Assembly (NCBI GenBank): GCA_032821775.1
Contig: JAVLRN010000002.1
Span: 1,302,001-1,366,000, forward strand
Origin: Sanguinoderma infundibulare
Lineage: Eukaryota > Basidiomycota > Agaricomycetes > Polyporales > Polyporaceae
Reading direction: 5' to 3'
DNA length: 64,000 nt
Shown here: piece by piece, positions 12,881 to 24,579 of the stretch
Layout: the number at the start of each line of letters is the position of its first letter
Numbering within the stretch: the stretch's first letter is position 1
Notes under the pieces: generated by a model
Database searches by the model: none
The model's input: only the letters and a program-made list of their open reading frames with translations
Told to the model about the DNA's origin: nothing
Position numbers and translations under genes: made by a program

Positions 12881-13361
12881 GGCGAGGTGAGGTGAGGTGA
12901 GGCTGTAACATTACTAACAGGACACATACTAGATTTGTAGCTGTAGCTGTAGCACTGTTGTTGATTTGTATCGGTAGCGTTTCGATTTGTAGAACAGAAT
13001 AAGATGTCCGTCCGATTCTGACTCTGAATGGCAGCATATCGTGGTTATGGGTAAGACCCGACATACAAAATCTTGCTACAATTCCTATCGGAATGTGGGG
13101 ACCAGGATTGGCTTTAGAGGGGTGTCCGGGTACTGGGCAGCCGGTACGGGGCTTTATGCTTATCATTGATTCATATATGCGTAACGACAGCGCCGCATAC
13201 GACTAGGAAGGCTCTAGGACACCATGTCGACGCACCTTGACTCGAACACTTCGAAGGTCCCTGTTCGACCACGCATCAGACAACTACGATAGACACGAGC
13301 CGATCTCAGCTCACCAGCGTTTCGGAATCGACACGACTACGCCATCCCCTCCTTCGCCATC
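12881..13361. other. Intergenic region between convergent genes
   Basis: A GAGGT-type pentamer microsatellite occurs directly after the stop codon (about 12,881-12,903), then unremarkable sequence up to the stop of the next minus-strand gene. No gene or transposon seen. Confidence 0.5.
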
Positions 13362-15043
13362 CTAGTCGGCGCGGATCTCGCCCCTCCGCCCGAGCTGCAG
13401 AGCGAGAATGAGCGACTCCAGCTCGTCGCCAGGACACTCCACATATTCCCTGTCCGACGGAACGTCAAGATGAGGGAAGAGCCGATCCAGGGCGACGGCC
13501 ACGTTGACCAACGACAGCTTCGGCTCGAAGTACACGACGCGCAAGAGCCGCAGACCGTGCTCGCTGATCGACGGACCCTCGAGCTCGCCGCGGCGCGCCG
13601 GCACGGAGCGTGCGTCCAAGTATGGAAGACCGAGCCTCTCGAGCTGAGGATGGGCAGAGACGAAGGCTGCGAGCGTCTCGAATGTCGGCAGCGTGCCAGA
13701 CTTCCAGCATTGGAGCCCCTCGTAGTTTCCGCCGAACTTTTGTCGGAAAGAGGCGGGGTATATCATCTCGAACGAGATAAGCTGAGGCCAGACGTCCTCC
13801 AGCGCTCGGAGCTCCGCGTCGGTGATCTCGACGAACGCATCGCCAATCTCGAACGAGAGCCTCTGGAGGCACGGCAAGTCGCGCAGAGACTTGGTGAGCT
13901 CGGTGACTGTCGGGCAGTTATAGTAAGGGTCAAGGCGGTCGTTGCAGCTTTCGAATGACACGTGGAGATGATTGAGGGATCTCGGCAGGCTATTATAAGC
14001 CTCCTTGAGATACCGGCGGCTCCCGCGCTGGTAGTAGGAGTCGACGACCCATTGTGTGATGTCCATCCTGAATGACTGGAGCTCGGGGGGTGCGATCGAG
14101 GCGAGAAGATAACAGATGTGCTCCAGCTGGCCAGAAATGCGGAGTTTCTGGAGCTTCGGAAGCGCCTCGTCGAGCGTCACATTGCTACGATCCAAAGTCT
14201 GCAGTCGTACGCCAACGAGCGAAGACGAGGGAAGCACTTGAGCGCTTCTGCATCTTTTGCCGTGAAGTTGAGCTTCTGTTTGATGTCTAGCTCCTGCAGC
14301 TGGGCGGCCTTGGAGAAGACCAGAGCGTGTGCTAATACGTCCTTGTTGGAAGCAAAGGTAATGATGACGGTTCGGATATTAGCAAGCGCGGGTTGCAACA
14401 TCTGCAGAACGTGGTTGGTCGTGGTCAAGAGGCCCGGTTTGCAGGCGGACATGTCGATTTCGAGGTGACGAAGAGTAGGGGATAGGAGTATAACTTCCGC
14501 GAGTGCAGAGATTGGGTTGCTGATCGTAAACTTCTCTAGACGGTGAAGATGAGGGAGCAGGACCCGCGAAGGGCACCATTGAGCGAGAACTACCCAAACC
14601 GAAGAGTGGATGCTATATCGACTCGCAGCGTGGAGCTCCCTAACCAAGGGCGCGTAGAGCTGGAAGCGAGCCCATTCTTGCGCAGAGATGGCGTCGCTGA
14701 ACGACTATCGGATTTGGCATAAGCGGCGAACAACAGAGCAAGATGAAGGACGTATACTCACATATGTGAGGTTTGGGTCCTGTCCATACTTCTCCTCCGC
14801 CTGGACGAAAGACGGAAAGACGGACAACAGGTGCACGGGGTCATCCACAAACCCCCAGAGAACGTTCCGTGCAGCTTCGCAGAACGCGGTACAGACGAGC
14901 GACGCCCGAGCGAGTGTTCTCTGTGCTTGTCTTCGTTCCTCCTTTGCGTGTGGAAAAGCATCTTCATCTAGCTTGGAACCGGGAGAAAGAAAGGCGAAGA
15001 CTTCGGTCGCAATTTGACATTGCAGTAGCGCGTGAACAGCCAT
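13362..15043 (-). CDS. F-box/leucine-rich protein, paralog A (probable frameshift)
   Basis: Exon 1 is 14762-15043 (start MAVHALLQCQIATEVFAFLS), exon 2 begins at 14704 after a 57-bp intron. The N-terminal 90 residues form a divergent F-box: a first helix, an acidic loop, then RTLARASLVCTAFCEAARNV and LW. The rest is an irregular leucine-rich region (VILLSPTLRHLEIDMSACKP, CFPRLRSL) and the family C-terminus (CPGDELESLILALQLGRRGE). Between 14,237 and 14,177 the reading frame must change: the upstream frame runs into a stop at 14,177 while homology to the sister copies continues in another frame upstream of 14,237. No acceptable intron repairs this. It is therefore either a recent pseudogene or carries a sequence error. 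Its head faces 15,044. Confidence 0.6.
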
Positions 15044-15748
15044 GGCTTCACTAGATGTAAGAACTAGCGAGACACATATGACGACGAGGAAGAGTACTCA
15101 CAATACATTGTAGTAGCGAAAGGACGAGCCGGCTAGGGGCCCACAATGACGGCATTGATGGTGCCCCTACCATGCTTTAGATAAGCACGGAATCATCGCG
15201 GATGTTAATCGCGACCATGGGGAGTACGACGTGAGATTAACAAGACCGGTTTGGAAGAGGCCTCAGACAGCGACCAGAGGGCGAAAGGCGACATCGACGA
15301 ACGCTCATCCGATGGCAACGAATATCCAAAACGGAAAGAGACCAAACAACCATCAACACTCCGGGAAGGTTGACTCTTTACTGCGTAAAACGCCTGCTGC
15401 ATTCCTCTACGACATCGTCTGTTCACCGCTGTGCGTTTTCAGAAGTATTACAGCAGAGCAGACCGCGAAGTTCTCCTCGTGCGCACCGCTTTTTGGAGAG
15501 TATGAAAATAGCTTGATTACCTCTTATCCTCATTTTTGGGTCAATAGCAATCGTCGGTTCGAATGTATTGTACAATCGTGTGGGACGACTAATAGTAGAC
15601 CTCCGATCCAGGTCTCTCACATGCGAACGCAAGGTAATCAATGTAATCGGGTTTGATCTAACCAGATGTGAGCCTCAATTCGCGACGATAGCAACTCTGG
15701 TGCACTGGCAATAAGTACGAGGTGTCAGTCCCTGGTATTTCCCCTTCT
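15044..15748. other. Intergenic region between F-box paralogs A and B
   Basis: About 0.7 kb, AT-richer than its neighbours, containing the promoter of paralog A. Open frames on either strand lack codon character and motifs. No transposon signature seen. Confidence 0.5.
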
Positions 15749-17394
15749 CTAGAACGCCCTCCGACCAGCCCGCAGCGCAAACATCATCCACTCCAGCTCG
15801 TCTCCCCTGCGCGTCTTGCCCTCTTCCTCGTCCCGCAGCTCTAGCTGAGGAAACGCCCTGTCCAGTGCAAGCACGGCTCTGCGCAACGGGACCTTCGGCT
15901 CAAAATAGATAATGCGGAGATAACGCAGGTTGTGTCCGATGAGCGACGGTTCCTCCAGCGTCGACGCGGAGCGTGCGTCGGCATGGGCAAAGGACAGGCG
16001 CTCTAATCGAGGGTGCGCGGCGGCGAACCCGAGGATGGCGCCGATGGAGGGTGGCTGCTGGTCCCACTGGAGGAAGTAGCCCGGGGACTCGTCGACCTTG
16101 GCGAGGGCCGTTTTCCCGTACGTGAACTCGAGCGAGACGAGCTGCGGCCATACCGACTCCAGCGCGCGGAGCTCGGCATCGGTAATCATCGCAGGCACAT
16201 GTTCGAAGTGGAAAACAACTGTGCGGAGGCATGGGAGCCAATGAAGGGGCCCCATGAGCTCCGTGCCGGTAGGAATAGTTCCGCCAGATATGACTTTGTG
16301 GAATGCGGCTTCCAAACGAGTCAGCGATCGAGGGAGTTTGGAGTAGGTGGTGCGGAGGAAAGACTCTGAGGACTCGTTCCGGATATCGCCCGGGGCAAGA
16401 TCCTTGACGTTCATGATGAAAGTCCGCAGCATCGGAGGGGAGGCTGCAACGACGAAATTGCTGATAGCTTTGAGCCCTCCCTGGAGCTTGAGCTCCTCCA
16501 GCCCCTGAAAGTCCTCCAGGAACTTGGTTTTGCCGATGTGGGTGCGGTCGTCCAGCTGAAGGCCCAGAGAACGGAGGTGTGGGAGAGCGATGAGGATGTG
16601 CATGTCATGTACACCGAGTCGGATAGATTGCATTATCTCCACCGATCGCAAGTGCTTGAAGCTCGACAACTTGTCCAACACACCTTCAGCAGAGGGAAAG
16701 GCGACCGCGAGAGACTCAACATTCTCGAAGACAGATTGAATGTCTTGCAAAAACATGTCTGTGAATGGTCCGCGTGCGAGGGCAGACATGTCGATATCTA
16801 GTCTACGGAGGGCGTTGGAGAGGAGGACGGCTTCTGCCAAAGCAGATATTGGGTCGTTGATGACGAATCCTCGGAGGCGCCGTAAAGCGGGAAGGAGAGG
16901 TCGTCGAGGTCGCCATCGCGAGAGAACTATCCAGGCGGAGGGATCAATGGCGCTGCCGTTCCCAAAGTAGAGCTCTTTGACACGTTGAGCGTATGTCTCG
17001 AAACGTGACCATTGGTCTTGAGTGATGTCTGCACGGAACGTCTATGTGGTGCATGTAATGCGTGATGTCAGCATCAACGGCGATCTTCAGCGGGCCCAGA
17101 AACAGAAGTACACACGTATACTTGCCCGGCGCTCTTTTTCTCGTCCACTTTGATAAACGAAGGGAACACAGAGAAGAGATGCACCAAGTCATCGACAACC
17201 ACCCACAAGGCATCCCGCGCGTATTCGGAGAGCGCACGACACACCAGTGCAGCGCTAGCAAGGGTCCGCTGAGCCGTCGCACGATCCGCCTTGATGCTCG
17301 GCAGTGCGCTATGCTCAAGCACAGGGCCTGGGGATAGATACCAAAACACTGCTTCGGCGACATGTCGACGCAGAAATGGATGGTCAGCAGCCAT
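15749..17394 (-). CDS. F-box/leucine-rich protein, paralog B
   Basis: Exon 1 17116-17394, exon 2 15749-17041, 74-bp intron, about 523 residues. Start ATG at 17392-17394 (MAADHPFLRRHVAEAVFWYL); an in-frame ATG 14 codons upstream is an alternative. The N-terminus is a divergent F-box with helix 1 (LRRHVAEAVFWYLSPG), a loop with acidic/basic residues, then RTLASAALVCRALSEYARDA and LW, followed by VVVDDLVHLFSVFPSFI. The intron falls directly after the Tyr of the GQVY motif, the same place as in copies A, C and D. The remainder is leucine-rich (LPHLRSLGLQLDD, LEELKLQGGL, HPRLERLSFAHADARS) and ends RRGDELEWMMFALRAGRRAF. It is probably an SCF adaptor whose leucine-rich part binds substrate, by analogy with F-box/LRR proteins. 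Confidence 0.8.
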
Positions 17395-17746
17395 TTGGGT
17401 TAAAGCTGTTCGAATTTGATCAACTTCACGAAACAACCAGAGTGGTGGTCAGTGTCAGACTCACAGTACTATACGGAGCAGAACTTGGAGATGGTGGTGG
17501 GAGGGGAGGAACCTGTAATAGGGGGCGGGGCTTATCGCCACAGCCTGAGGAAGACACGGATTCGGGTGACCCGCTCCGCCGGCCCCTGGTTAGTATCCGC
17601 GGTACGAGACAACTTGGCCCGATCTCAAGAGTGCATTCGGCAATAGAACAGCAAAAGTCCGATGCATTATAATACACAAGCGTGTTTCAGAAAACGCCGC
17701 AAGCTTGTCTACTAAAAATATGGCATACAAGCTCAGCTCCTGACGC
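17395..17746. other. Intergenic region between paralogs B and C
   Basis: About 350 bp with the promoter of paralog B and the 3' flank of paralog C. No gene recognised. Confidence 0.5.
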
Positions 17747-19450
17747 TCAGAACACATGAGTGTTCGTCGTCCGGTGCGTCCCAGACCTCCCTGTCTGCAA
17801 CGCCGCAAGCAGCTGCTCGACGTCGCACCAGTGCTCGTAATAATCACGCTCCGTGTGCCGGTCCGGGTACTGCACATCCGACAGGTCCAGGTTCGGGAAC
17901 AGGCGGTCCAGCGCCATCGCGAACTTGCGCATGTGCGGCACGCCCGTGTTCTCGACGATGCACACCCGCAGCTCCTGCAGGCCGTGGTTGAGCAACGGCA
18001 CGTCGTCCAGCTTCGCTCCTCCTCTACCGCCACGGCCATCGCCGGCGACGCTTGACAACGGGAATTCGACGTAGGGCAGCGTGAGCCGGACGAGGCGCGG
18101 GTGGCACTCGGCGAAGCGGACGAGCGAGTCCATCGCGGGCAGGTCGATAAAGTCCAGTGGGTCCGCGTCCGCGTCGACCCTGGCGACGGCGAACTGGAAC
18201 TCGACGAGGTCCGGCCACGCCTCCGCGATGTGGAAGAGATCCGAGTTGTCGATCGGGATGTCGTACCGTAGGTCGTCGACCTGGATCGCGACGTGCGTCA
18301 GCTGGTCCATCTCCAGCGCCGGGGCCAGCAGGTCGGTGAAGCGCGGGAACTCGGCCGCGATCGAGTCCTCGATGCGCAGCTCGAAGCGGCGGACGGAGGG
18401 CGTCATCTTCGACACGGCGGTGGTGATGAACGGGACGTTCTCCGAGTCGTCGGCGTCGCGGAACCAGTCGCTCACTTGGAGCGCGAGGGACTCGAGGTGC
18501 TGCGGATTGGTGAGGTGAAGGAAAGCGCAGAGGCCTCGAGGGCGCGAGATCACTCGAAGATCCCGCAGGGAATGGAAACCAGAGGGGAGTTGGGGGTCCA
18601 TTCCGAGTTGGAGCTGGCCGATGGCGAGCGTTAGCTTTCGCAGGCGGGGGAACTCCAGAAGCGCTTCCAGTAATGAGAGCTCGACGCAAACCATGTGGAC
18701 TATCTCCAAGGTGTGAAGATGGCTGAGGTTGGCATACGGGACCAATTCGATGGTAGCCCCTTTGAAGCTGTCCGTCCGCGCCACTCGAAAGCTGTCGAGG
18801 TAGGGAATGGTTGTCTGCTGCGCAATTTCGATAGCGGAGCTGGTGATGAAATGACCCTCGTCTAGTTGAGATATGTGCCAGCGCATGGTGAGATGCCTGA
18901 TGGTTGGCGAGAGCAGGAAGATTCGGCCGGGTTCCGAAGCAGACACGTCAAACCCTTCCAGGCAACGGAGTCGAGGAAGAAGCCCCTGTCCCTGCGGCAG
19001 CCGCCTACCGAGGAACGTCCAAACCGAGGGAGAAATGGATTTCTTGGTGTCCGTATGCAGTTCCCGAACGCGGCGGGCGTACTCCAAGAAACGTTCCCAT
19101 TCAGGTTCGGTAGCGTTCCGCGTGAGAGCCTAGCAGCGTCGTTCAGTGCAACGCCAAATGTTACAAAAGGACGAAGATGTGCGCACGTAAGTCTTGTGTC
19201 GGATCAGCTGAAAGCACGGGAGAACGGAAAGGAGATGAACCAAGTCGTCCGTGACCTTCCACAGCACGTTGAGGGCAGGTGCGGAAAACGCGTGAGACAC
19301 GCAGGCTAGACGTGCCAGTGAGCGTTGCGCTTCTCGTCTCGCCACCCTCTCCTTGGGGAACGCATTCGCGTCCGGGCTTCCTGGAGAGAGGTACTCGAAA
19401 ATTTCCATGAGAATCTCATGGCAAGTTAACGCAGCGGCTTGTGCCGACAT
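17747..19450 (-). CDS. F-box/leucine-rich protein, paralog C
   Basis: Exon 1 19187-19450, exon 2 17747-19129, 57-bp intron, about 548 residues. Start MSAQAAALTCHEILMEIFEY at 19448-19450. F-box halves are TCHEILMEIFEYLSPGSP and RSLARLACVSHAFSAPALNV followed by LW; then VTDDLVHLLSVLPCF. The intron follows the Tyr of HKTY, as in the sister genes. The leucine-rich part (RLRCLEGFDVSA, FPRLRKLTLAIGQLQLG, HPRLVRLTLPYVEFPLSS) has a longer acidic C-terminal arm than A, B and D and ends with LLAALQTGRSGTHRTTNTHV. It is the most diverged of the three tandem minus-strand copies. The exact ligand or target is unknown. Confidence 0.8.
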
Positions 19451-20148
19451 CGCTATGCTTTCACACGTTATCAGATTGTGAATACCGACTGAATAAACCA
19501 CATACCGAGTGTATCCGTTTTCAATAATAAGCGGCTTCGCGAACTGGTGGCGTTCCGACCAGCGGTTCGAGCTGCGGCCTGTCGCAATGGAGTACCCTGA
19601 CTACCGACGTGCAGACATGTATTTGTCACTTCAATCCGATGAGGAGATCACGAGAGTCTACGTACATGGGATGGTGGTCGCGAGAACGGGCGAGCTTGTG
19701 CACCGTGTGTGGTTGGCATTTGGAGACAACGTGACGCTCGGAGGCTTCCGCTGCCTTATTGACCCTTGTTTGGTTCACCTTCCGAATTCGTCATTCAACG
19801 CCTGCACAGCCGCGCCAGTGGACGGAGACTTCAAGTTGATCTGAGCTTTGCTCGAACGACCGCACAATGGAGTCCGCGCGGATGTCGCACGGAATCACGC
19901 AAAGCATACCACGAGGTGCGGAAGAGGAGATGGTATCACTACGTGGAGATGCTACTACAACAAACAACAGCGACAGATGCAGATACGGATACGAATATGG
20001 ATAGACAGACAGCGACAAGTTACAACAACATCGAGGAATACACGTACACAGGGACCTCGCGCCGTACTGGGGCGCATATGTATCCAGTACACAGAGGACA
20101 AACAGACCTTCACACAGCGAATCAAAAAGCTGTTGGCCGTAGCCAGGA
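19451..20148. other. Intergenic region
   Basis: About 0.7 kb between the start of F-box paralog C and the stop codon of the protein kinase gene. It contains runs of simple sequence (CAACAACAAC-like and GATACGGATACG-like around 19,950-20,010). No gene recognised. Confidence 0.5.
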
Positions 20149-22408
20149 TCATGAGCTCGTATACTCGAAGTCCGGGAAACGGTCCCCAAACGCGTCCACG
20201 GTGATTTCTCCGTATCGCGCCGAGGCGTTGTCTTCCGGGTACCGTTCGAACCTATAACGGAGCGCGTCAACACTGGACCACATGGACGCAGACATCACAA
20301 GACTTACGCGCTCGCGTCGCCGTCGTTCGCGATTTTGGGCAGGTATGGCGCGGTGATCTCCCTGTTCAGCAGCTTCTTCCAGTCCACCTCCGCGAACCAC
20401 GGGTGCGCAAACACGTCCCCCGCGCCATGTGCGAGGTTCCCGAACCGCTTCGACGGGTCGCGCTCCATAAACTTCAGGATCAGGTCTGTCGCGTTCGAGT
20501 TGAACGCCGGCCACTTGATGCATGCGGGGCCCTGGGTGATCTTCTCGTACAAGACGACGGGCGAGATGTCTGGCTCGTGGAACGGCGGCAGCCCGGACAG
20601 CATCTCGAAGATGAGCACGCCGAGCGCGTACCAGTCCACACTTTTGTTGTACCGCACGTTGCCGATGATCTAAACAATGGATGGTGAGTGAGCAGATTGT
20701 GTCTGGATATCGCTACCAGCTCACCTCGGGCGCGAGGTAGTCAGGCGTACCGCAAAGCGTCCACACCGTCGTCGAACAGTGCTTCGCGAAGCCGAAATCT
20801 GCGATTTTGATGTGACCGTCGAAGTTGAGTAGGATGTTTTCGGGCTTGAGATCTCGATATATGATGTCTTTTGAGTGGAGGTAATTCAGAGCGAGCGCGA
20901 CCTCAGCCGCATAGAATTTCGCTACGGGATCAGGAAAGCGCTGAACTTGATTATGAGTATCTGGCGCGCTAGAGAGCAAGAACTCGGAGCAAGGACTCAC
21001 GTTCGATCTCCGGAGCAATGTGAAGAGCTCGCCACCAGGGACGAAGTCCATGACCATGTAGAGGTTCGCAGTATCCTGAAACGCCCCCCATAGGTTGATG
21101 ATGAACGGATGCTGCACCGCCTGGAGTATCATCTGTTCGTTGCGTGTGTGCGACTCCTGCTTCATGCGCACGATCTTCTCCTTTCCCAGGACCTTAATCG
21201 CGTAGAAACGGAGGTTGTGCTTACTACGAACTGCAAGCGATGTCAGCCATCAACAGCGAAAACGGAACACCAGGCGAGAGAGGATAACGCAGACATGAAC
21301 GCATACCTAGGGAATCACACGGGTACTAGTGGAGACGCGTGTAGACCCTTCACCCGTACAGGTATACTGAACGCCTGGCCCGGGCACCCTGCCACGCGTA
21401 CGTGGAACGGCAGCCCGTATTCCGGCCAGGAAAGAGCGTTCGTGCAGAGAAAGTACCCTTCATCGCCTACTACCCGAACACCGTCGTCGAGTGCGTTCGT
21501 CCAGAACCCACGGGATGGCGGGCGAACCCGTCGCGAGTCGCATGCCCGTACGCGTGAACTCACTAGACCCGCGGCCATGCCCGTGTTATTCATAGTGAAT
21601 ACCACGACGTGCGCATTCCGTGCGACAGAAACATCTGGGAAGCTTCTTCGCGCGCGCGCCTCCAAGGCATGGTACAATGACCCGCCCGACGAAGCTGGGC
21701 TCCTTGTGGCAGGAGCATGCCGCTCGAGGGCACGCACATGGCTCCCGCCATCGCGCAAGATATGCACAGGCAATCAAACCATTGCAGGAAGGAAAGCGGA
21801 TGACAGATTTGACCCGCTGGTGACGATATGAGGGTAACGTGATGAATCGAAGCCCGATGATGAACTTGGCGGCCTCGCCTCTGGTGCTCCCAGGGCACCC
21901 AACGAGAGCGCACGGGCCCTCATCGGAGCCAGGGGCGGCCTGGACGATGACGCCGGGCGATATCTGCCCGGCACTAACCATGGCGGGGAAGCCCTGGAGG
22001 CTCAGGAGTAGGTGTCAAGCGCAGGGGGCGAGCAGCAAATCAAACGGAAATGGCACGGTGCGTTCACTGATAGGAATGCTCACCTAGATGTACTCGTCCG
22101 AAGCTGCCAGTACCAAGGGTGCGCTGGATGATGAAGTCTGAGAGACGGTATGACCCCTTAGCCCTTCGGACTTGGAGCGCAGCCTCTTCGGTCTGCATTG
22201 GCCGCTGCGACTGCTGCAGGACCTCGTTCTGCGTCTTGACCCATTCATGTAATGAGGTGCGCTCGGTCGATATCGACGCGCGGTGCTCGTGCGAGAGCGT
22301 TGAGACGGACTGGCGGGATGTGTTGGAGGAGGAGGCGGCAGAAGAGGAGTCGGACGAGTCGATCGCCCGGTGGCCTATGTGCAGTTTGGAGGCCATTCTT
22401 TTGATCAT
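20149..22408 (-). CDS. cAMP-dependent protein kinase (PKA) catalytic subunit
   Basis: Five exons on minus: 22084-22408, 21001-21230, 20725-20940, 20308-20669, 20149-20251; frame closes at about 411 residues. A Ser-rich N-terminal extension precedes an AGC-kinase domain. Visible motifs: glycine loop [10 protein letters not shown] (joined to [19 protein letters not shown] across the long intron), catalytic loop [21 protein letters not shown], activation loop [16 protein letters not shown] with the phosphorylatable Thr, and the AGC tail ending [10 protein letters not shown], which carries the FxxF-type hydrophobic motif. It phosphorylates Ser/Thr in RRxS/T contexts when cAMP releases its regulatory subunit, controlling growth, mating and nutrient responses. 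The start at 22406-22408 is the first ATG in frame; an upstream exon is possible, since an acceptor-like site lies about 45 bp further upstream. The 853-bp intron is far longer than others here. Confidence 0.92.
21231..22083 (-). other. Unusually long intron of the PKA gene
   Basis: 853 bp between donor GTGAGC and acceptor TTGCAG, about 14 times the local norm. Both flanks are fixed by conserved kinase residues, so the intron is well supported. On the same strand it carries a 152-codon open frame (21315-21773) with no recognised domain. Confidence 0.75.
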
Positions 22409-23357
22409 GAAGCGCGAGGAGGTATGCGCACTGCGCGGAGACGGGGAGGGCTGCAAGGAGAGCGGGGAGGGGACGGAGGATGGATGGGAAGAAGAGGGGA
22501 GATGGAGACCATTGTTCTATGGGCGCCACGCGGCCGCTTGCCGCCGGCCATGCCGCTTTCGGTCCAGGCAACCTTGTTCCCCAGTCGTCGTTCGCGAACA
22601 GGCGGACATAAGAGCGTGTGCGCAGGGCATCATCGTGCGCTGATAGTGGGGATCCAGAGACGATGCCGACGGTGTGGTGGTGGAAGGAACGAGGTTTTCT
22701 TTGCCGGCGCAGTTCGCACGTCGCCCCCCCAACACAAGCGCCCGATTGTATTCGTCTCATCAATGTTTCATCTCGCAATATGCACAAACTAACAGTACTA
22801 AACTTCGAGTCGTCAATTCCTAGGCTCAAGGGCACAGTAGGGACTTGCTAAATAGGACAACGCGCATGTAGTATAAGGGTCTTCCGTACTTTTCTCATGT
22901 TCGGTTCAGGAGCTGTACCAAACCCCGTACTAGTCACTGTCCATCGTGCTCACCTTTCGTATCATTACACGCCGTCTATACAACAACAAGTATATCCATT
23001 ATTATCCCGCGAGAGAGCTAATGCCAGTGTGCTTATCGCGTGCCGTAAGCAGAGGTCAGGTGGATTCCTGCACAGAAGCTCAAAATCCGAGACACGTCGG
23101 TGAGAAGGTAGGCAAATCGGTGGGACTAAGTAGCTCCGCCCAAGCAGGTGATAGTGAGATACCTGATGGGAGCGACGAAGGCGAAGAAGATCAGAGCTTT
23201 ATCTCAGAAAAGGCAGACGTAAGGCCACGGATATTGCGGTGAAGGAAAGGAGTGGACCTCGAGGACATCATCGAGAGAGAACGATCCAACCTGAGACTGA
23301 GAGAACCCCGTCCTATGGTTAGATCTCCAAATCTATCATGATGCGAGATGTACTTAC
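22409..23357. other. PKA upstream region, no gene seen
   Basis: Contains the PKA promoter and leader. Open frames exist on both strands but without motifs. The part near 22,860-23,340 lies downstream of the F-box relic and does not match the second exon of the family. Confidence 0.5.
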
Positions 23358-23624
23358 ATACACGGGCCTCCCAACTTTGACAGTTTGCGCAAAAGAGGGG
23401 AACGTGGACAGTCGGCGGCCGATGGCTTCCATCGCCATCTGGATCCATAGAACAACCAAGCCACTAGCTCGGATCAAGCTGCGACGGATGAACTTCTCGA
23501 AAATACTGCGTCGCAATGCGAGCGGTTCTGCCTTGCTGCAAAAAGCCTGGAGAGGCACTTCGCAAGATGGTTGATGCAGATGAGGACTGCGATTCAACAC
23601 GGAGATGTTGCACGGAGTCACCAT
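23358..23624 (-). pseudogene. Relic first exon of an F-box/LRR paralog
   Basis: The minus-strand translation contains RRSLIRASGLVVLWIQMAME followed by RLSTFPSFAQTVKVGRPVY. This matches the end of exon 1 in the intact copies (an Ala-rich F-box helix, then LW, then a VFPSF motif, then a final VY). It is followed at 23,357 by a donor-like GTAAGTACAT exactly where the family intron starts. The F-box is shortened and no start or second exon is recognisable. I infer a decayed fifth copy. Confidence 0.6.
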
Positions 23625-24579
23625 GATGCGGCGACTGTACTATGATTTTCCTGGAAGCTTCAATGCATATAAGCGCAGGACGGGCACCTCTAAGCCAGGC
23701 CATGTACGAATACTTACGTCCTGATGGCTTGCTCCGAGTCAGGGCTTGTTGTAGTGCAGTGTGACGGCTCGGCCTGCCGCTAGTACAGCCGGACCACCGC
23801 GTCCTAGTATTTTGCCATGCGGTTTATTCTATCAAAGCAAATTGTGAATGCGCTATCGCTCTTGTAAGGGGGTAAGAGAACAAGTAATTACTCCGTGTAC
23901 GGTGACCGACTGGGAGACTTGCCGACTCTTTGTTGACATCTATTTAGGTGACTTCCAATTCGGTCATTCAACGCCCTCGCGACCGATGTGACTCAGCCTG
24001 AGATAGCCTGCCATTGACTTCCAAGCCAGCTCTGGCAGCCTCTACACCACCGCGGCTCACCCTTCTCGCTCGTTCTCGAGGAAGAACGACCACTGTACTG
24101 ATGTGAGTCAAGGCTGTCTTCCTCTCCTTCATATGAATCTCTTCTTCCATACCGTTTTCATTGTGGAGGTGTTACTAGATCGACAAGAGACGTTCCGACT
24201 TCTCGACTAGACCAAACGCGCTCTCCTGATAAAGTGAAATCACTCGTCAGCTCACGCGTATGTTGACGGATACATGGACTTAGTGGCCGTTATGGATGCT
24301 CCCCTTTCCGCTCAGTCTTCCATCAACTCCAGCTTCCTCGGCTGTTTTGAGGCTGTTCAATCGAGGAAGCTACAAACGCGCATAGCGTCATTGTATTTGT
24401 ATAAAGAACACTTCCATCCTGTATCATGATAAGCGCCGAAAGAAGTCTGGGCTCCGCCCCCGGGATCACAGCATAAGTATCTCCTTTCACAGTGACCCCC
24501 ACCATCTCCACTCGACTCCTACGTTCTCTAGTAAGTCTCGGAAGTTCAATCAGTACATATAACTGACAGAATATTCCAG
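23625..24579. other. Intergenic region upstream of paralog D
   Basis: About 950 bp between the relic exon and the plus-strand F-box gene. No coding pattern. It should hold the promoter and leader of paralog D; a TATATAACTG-like sequence lies shortly before the start. Confidence 0.45.

Noticed and set aside
15550..15570. tRNA B-box-like GGTTCGAATG
   Set aside because: No matching A-box, acceptor stem or terminal pairing around it.
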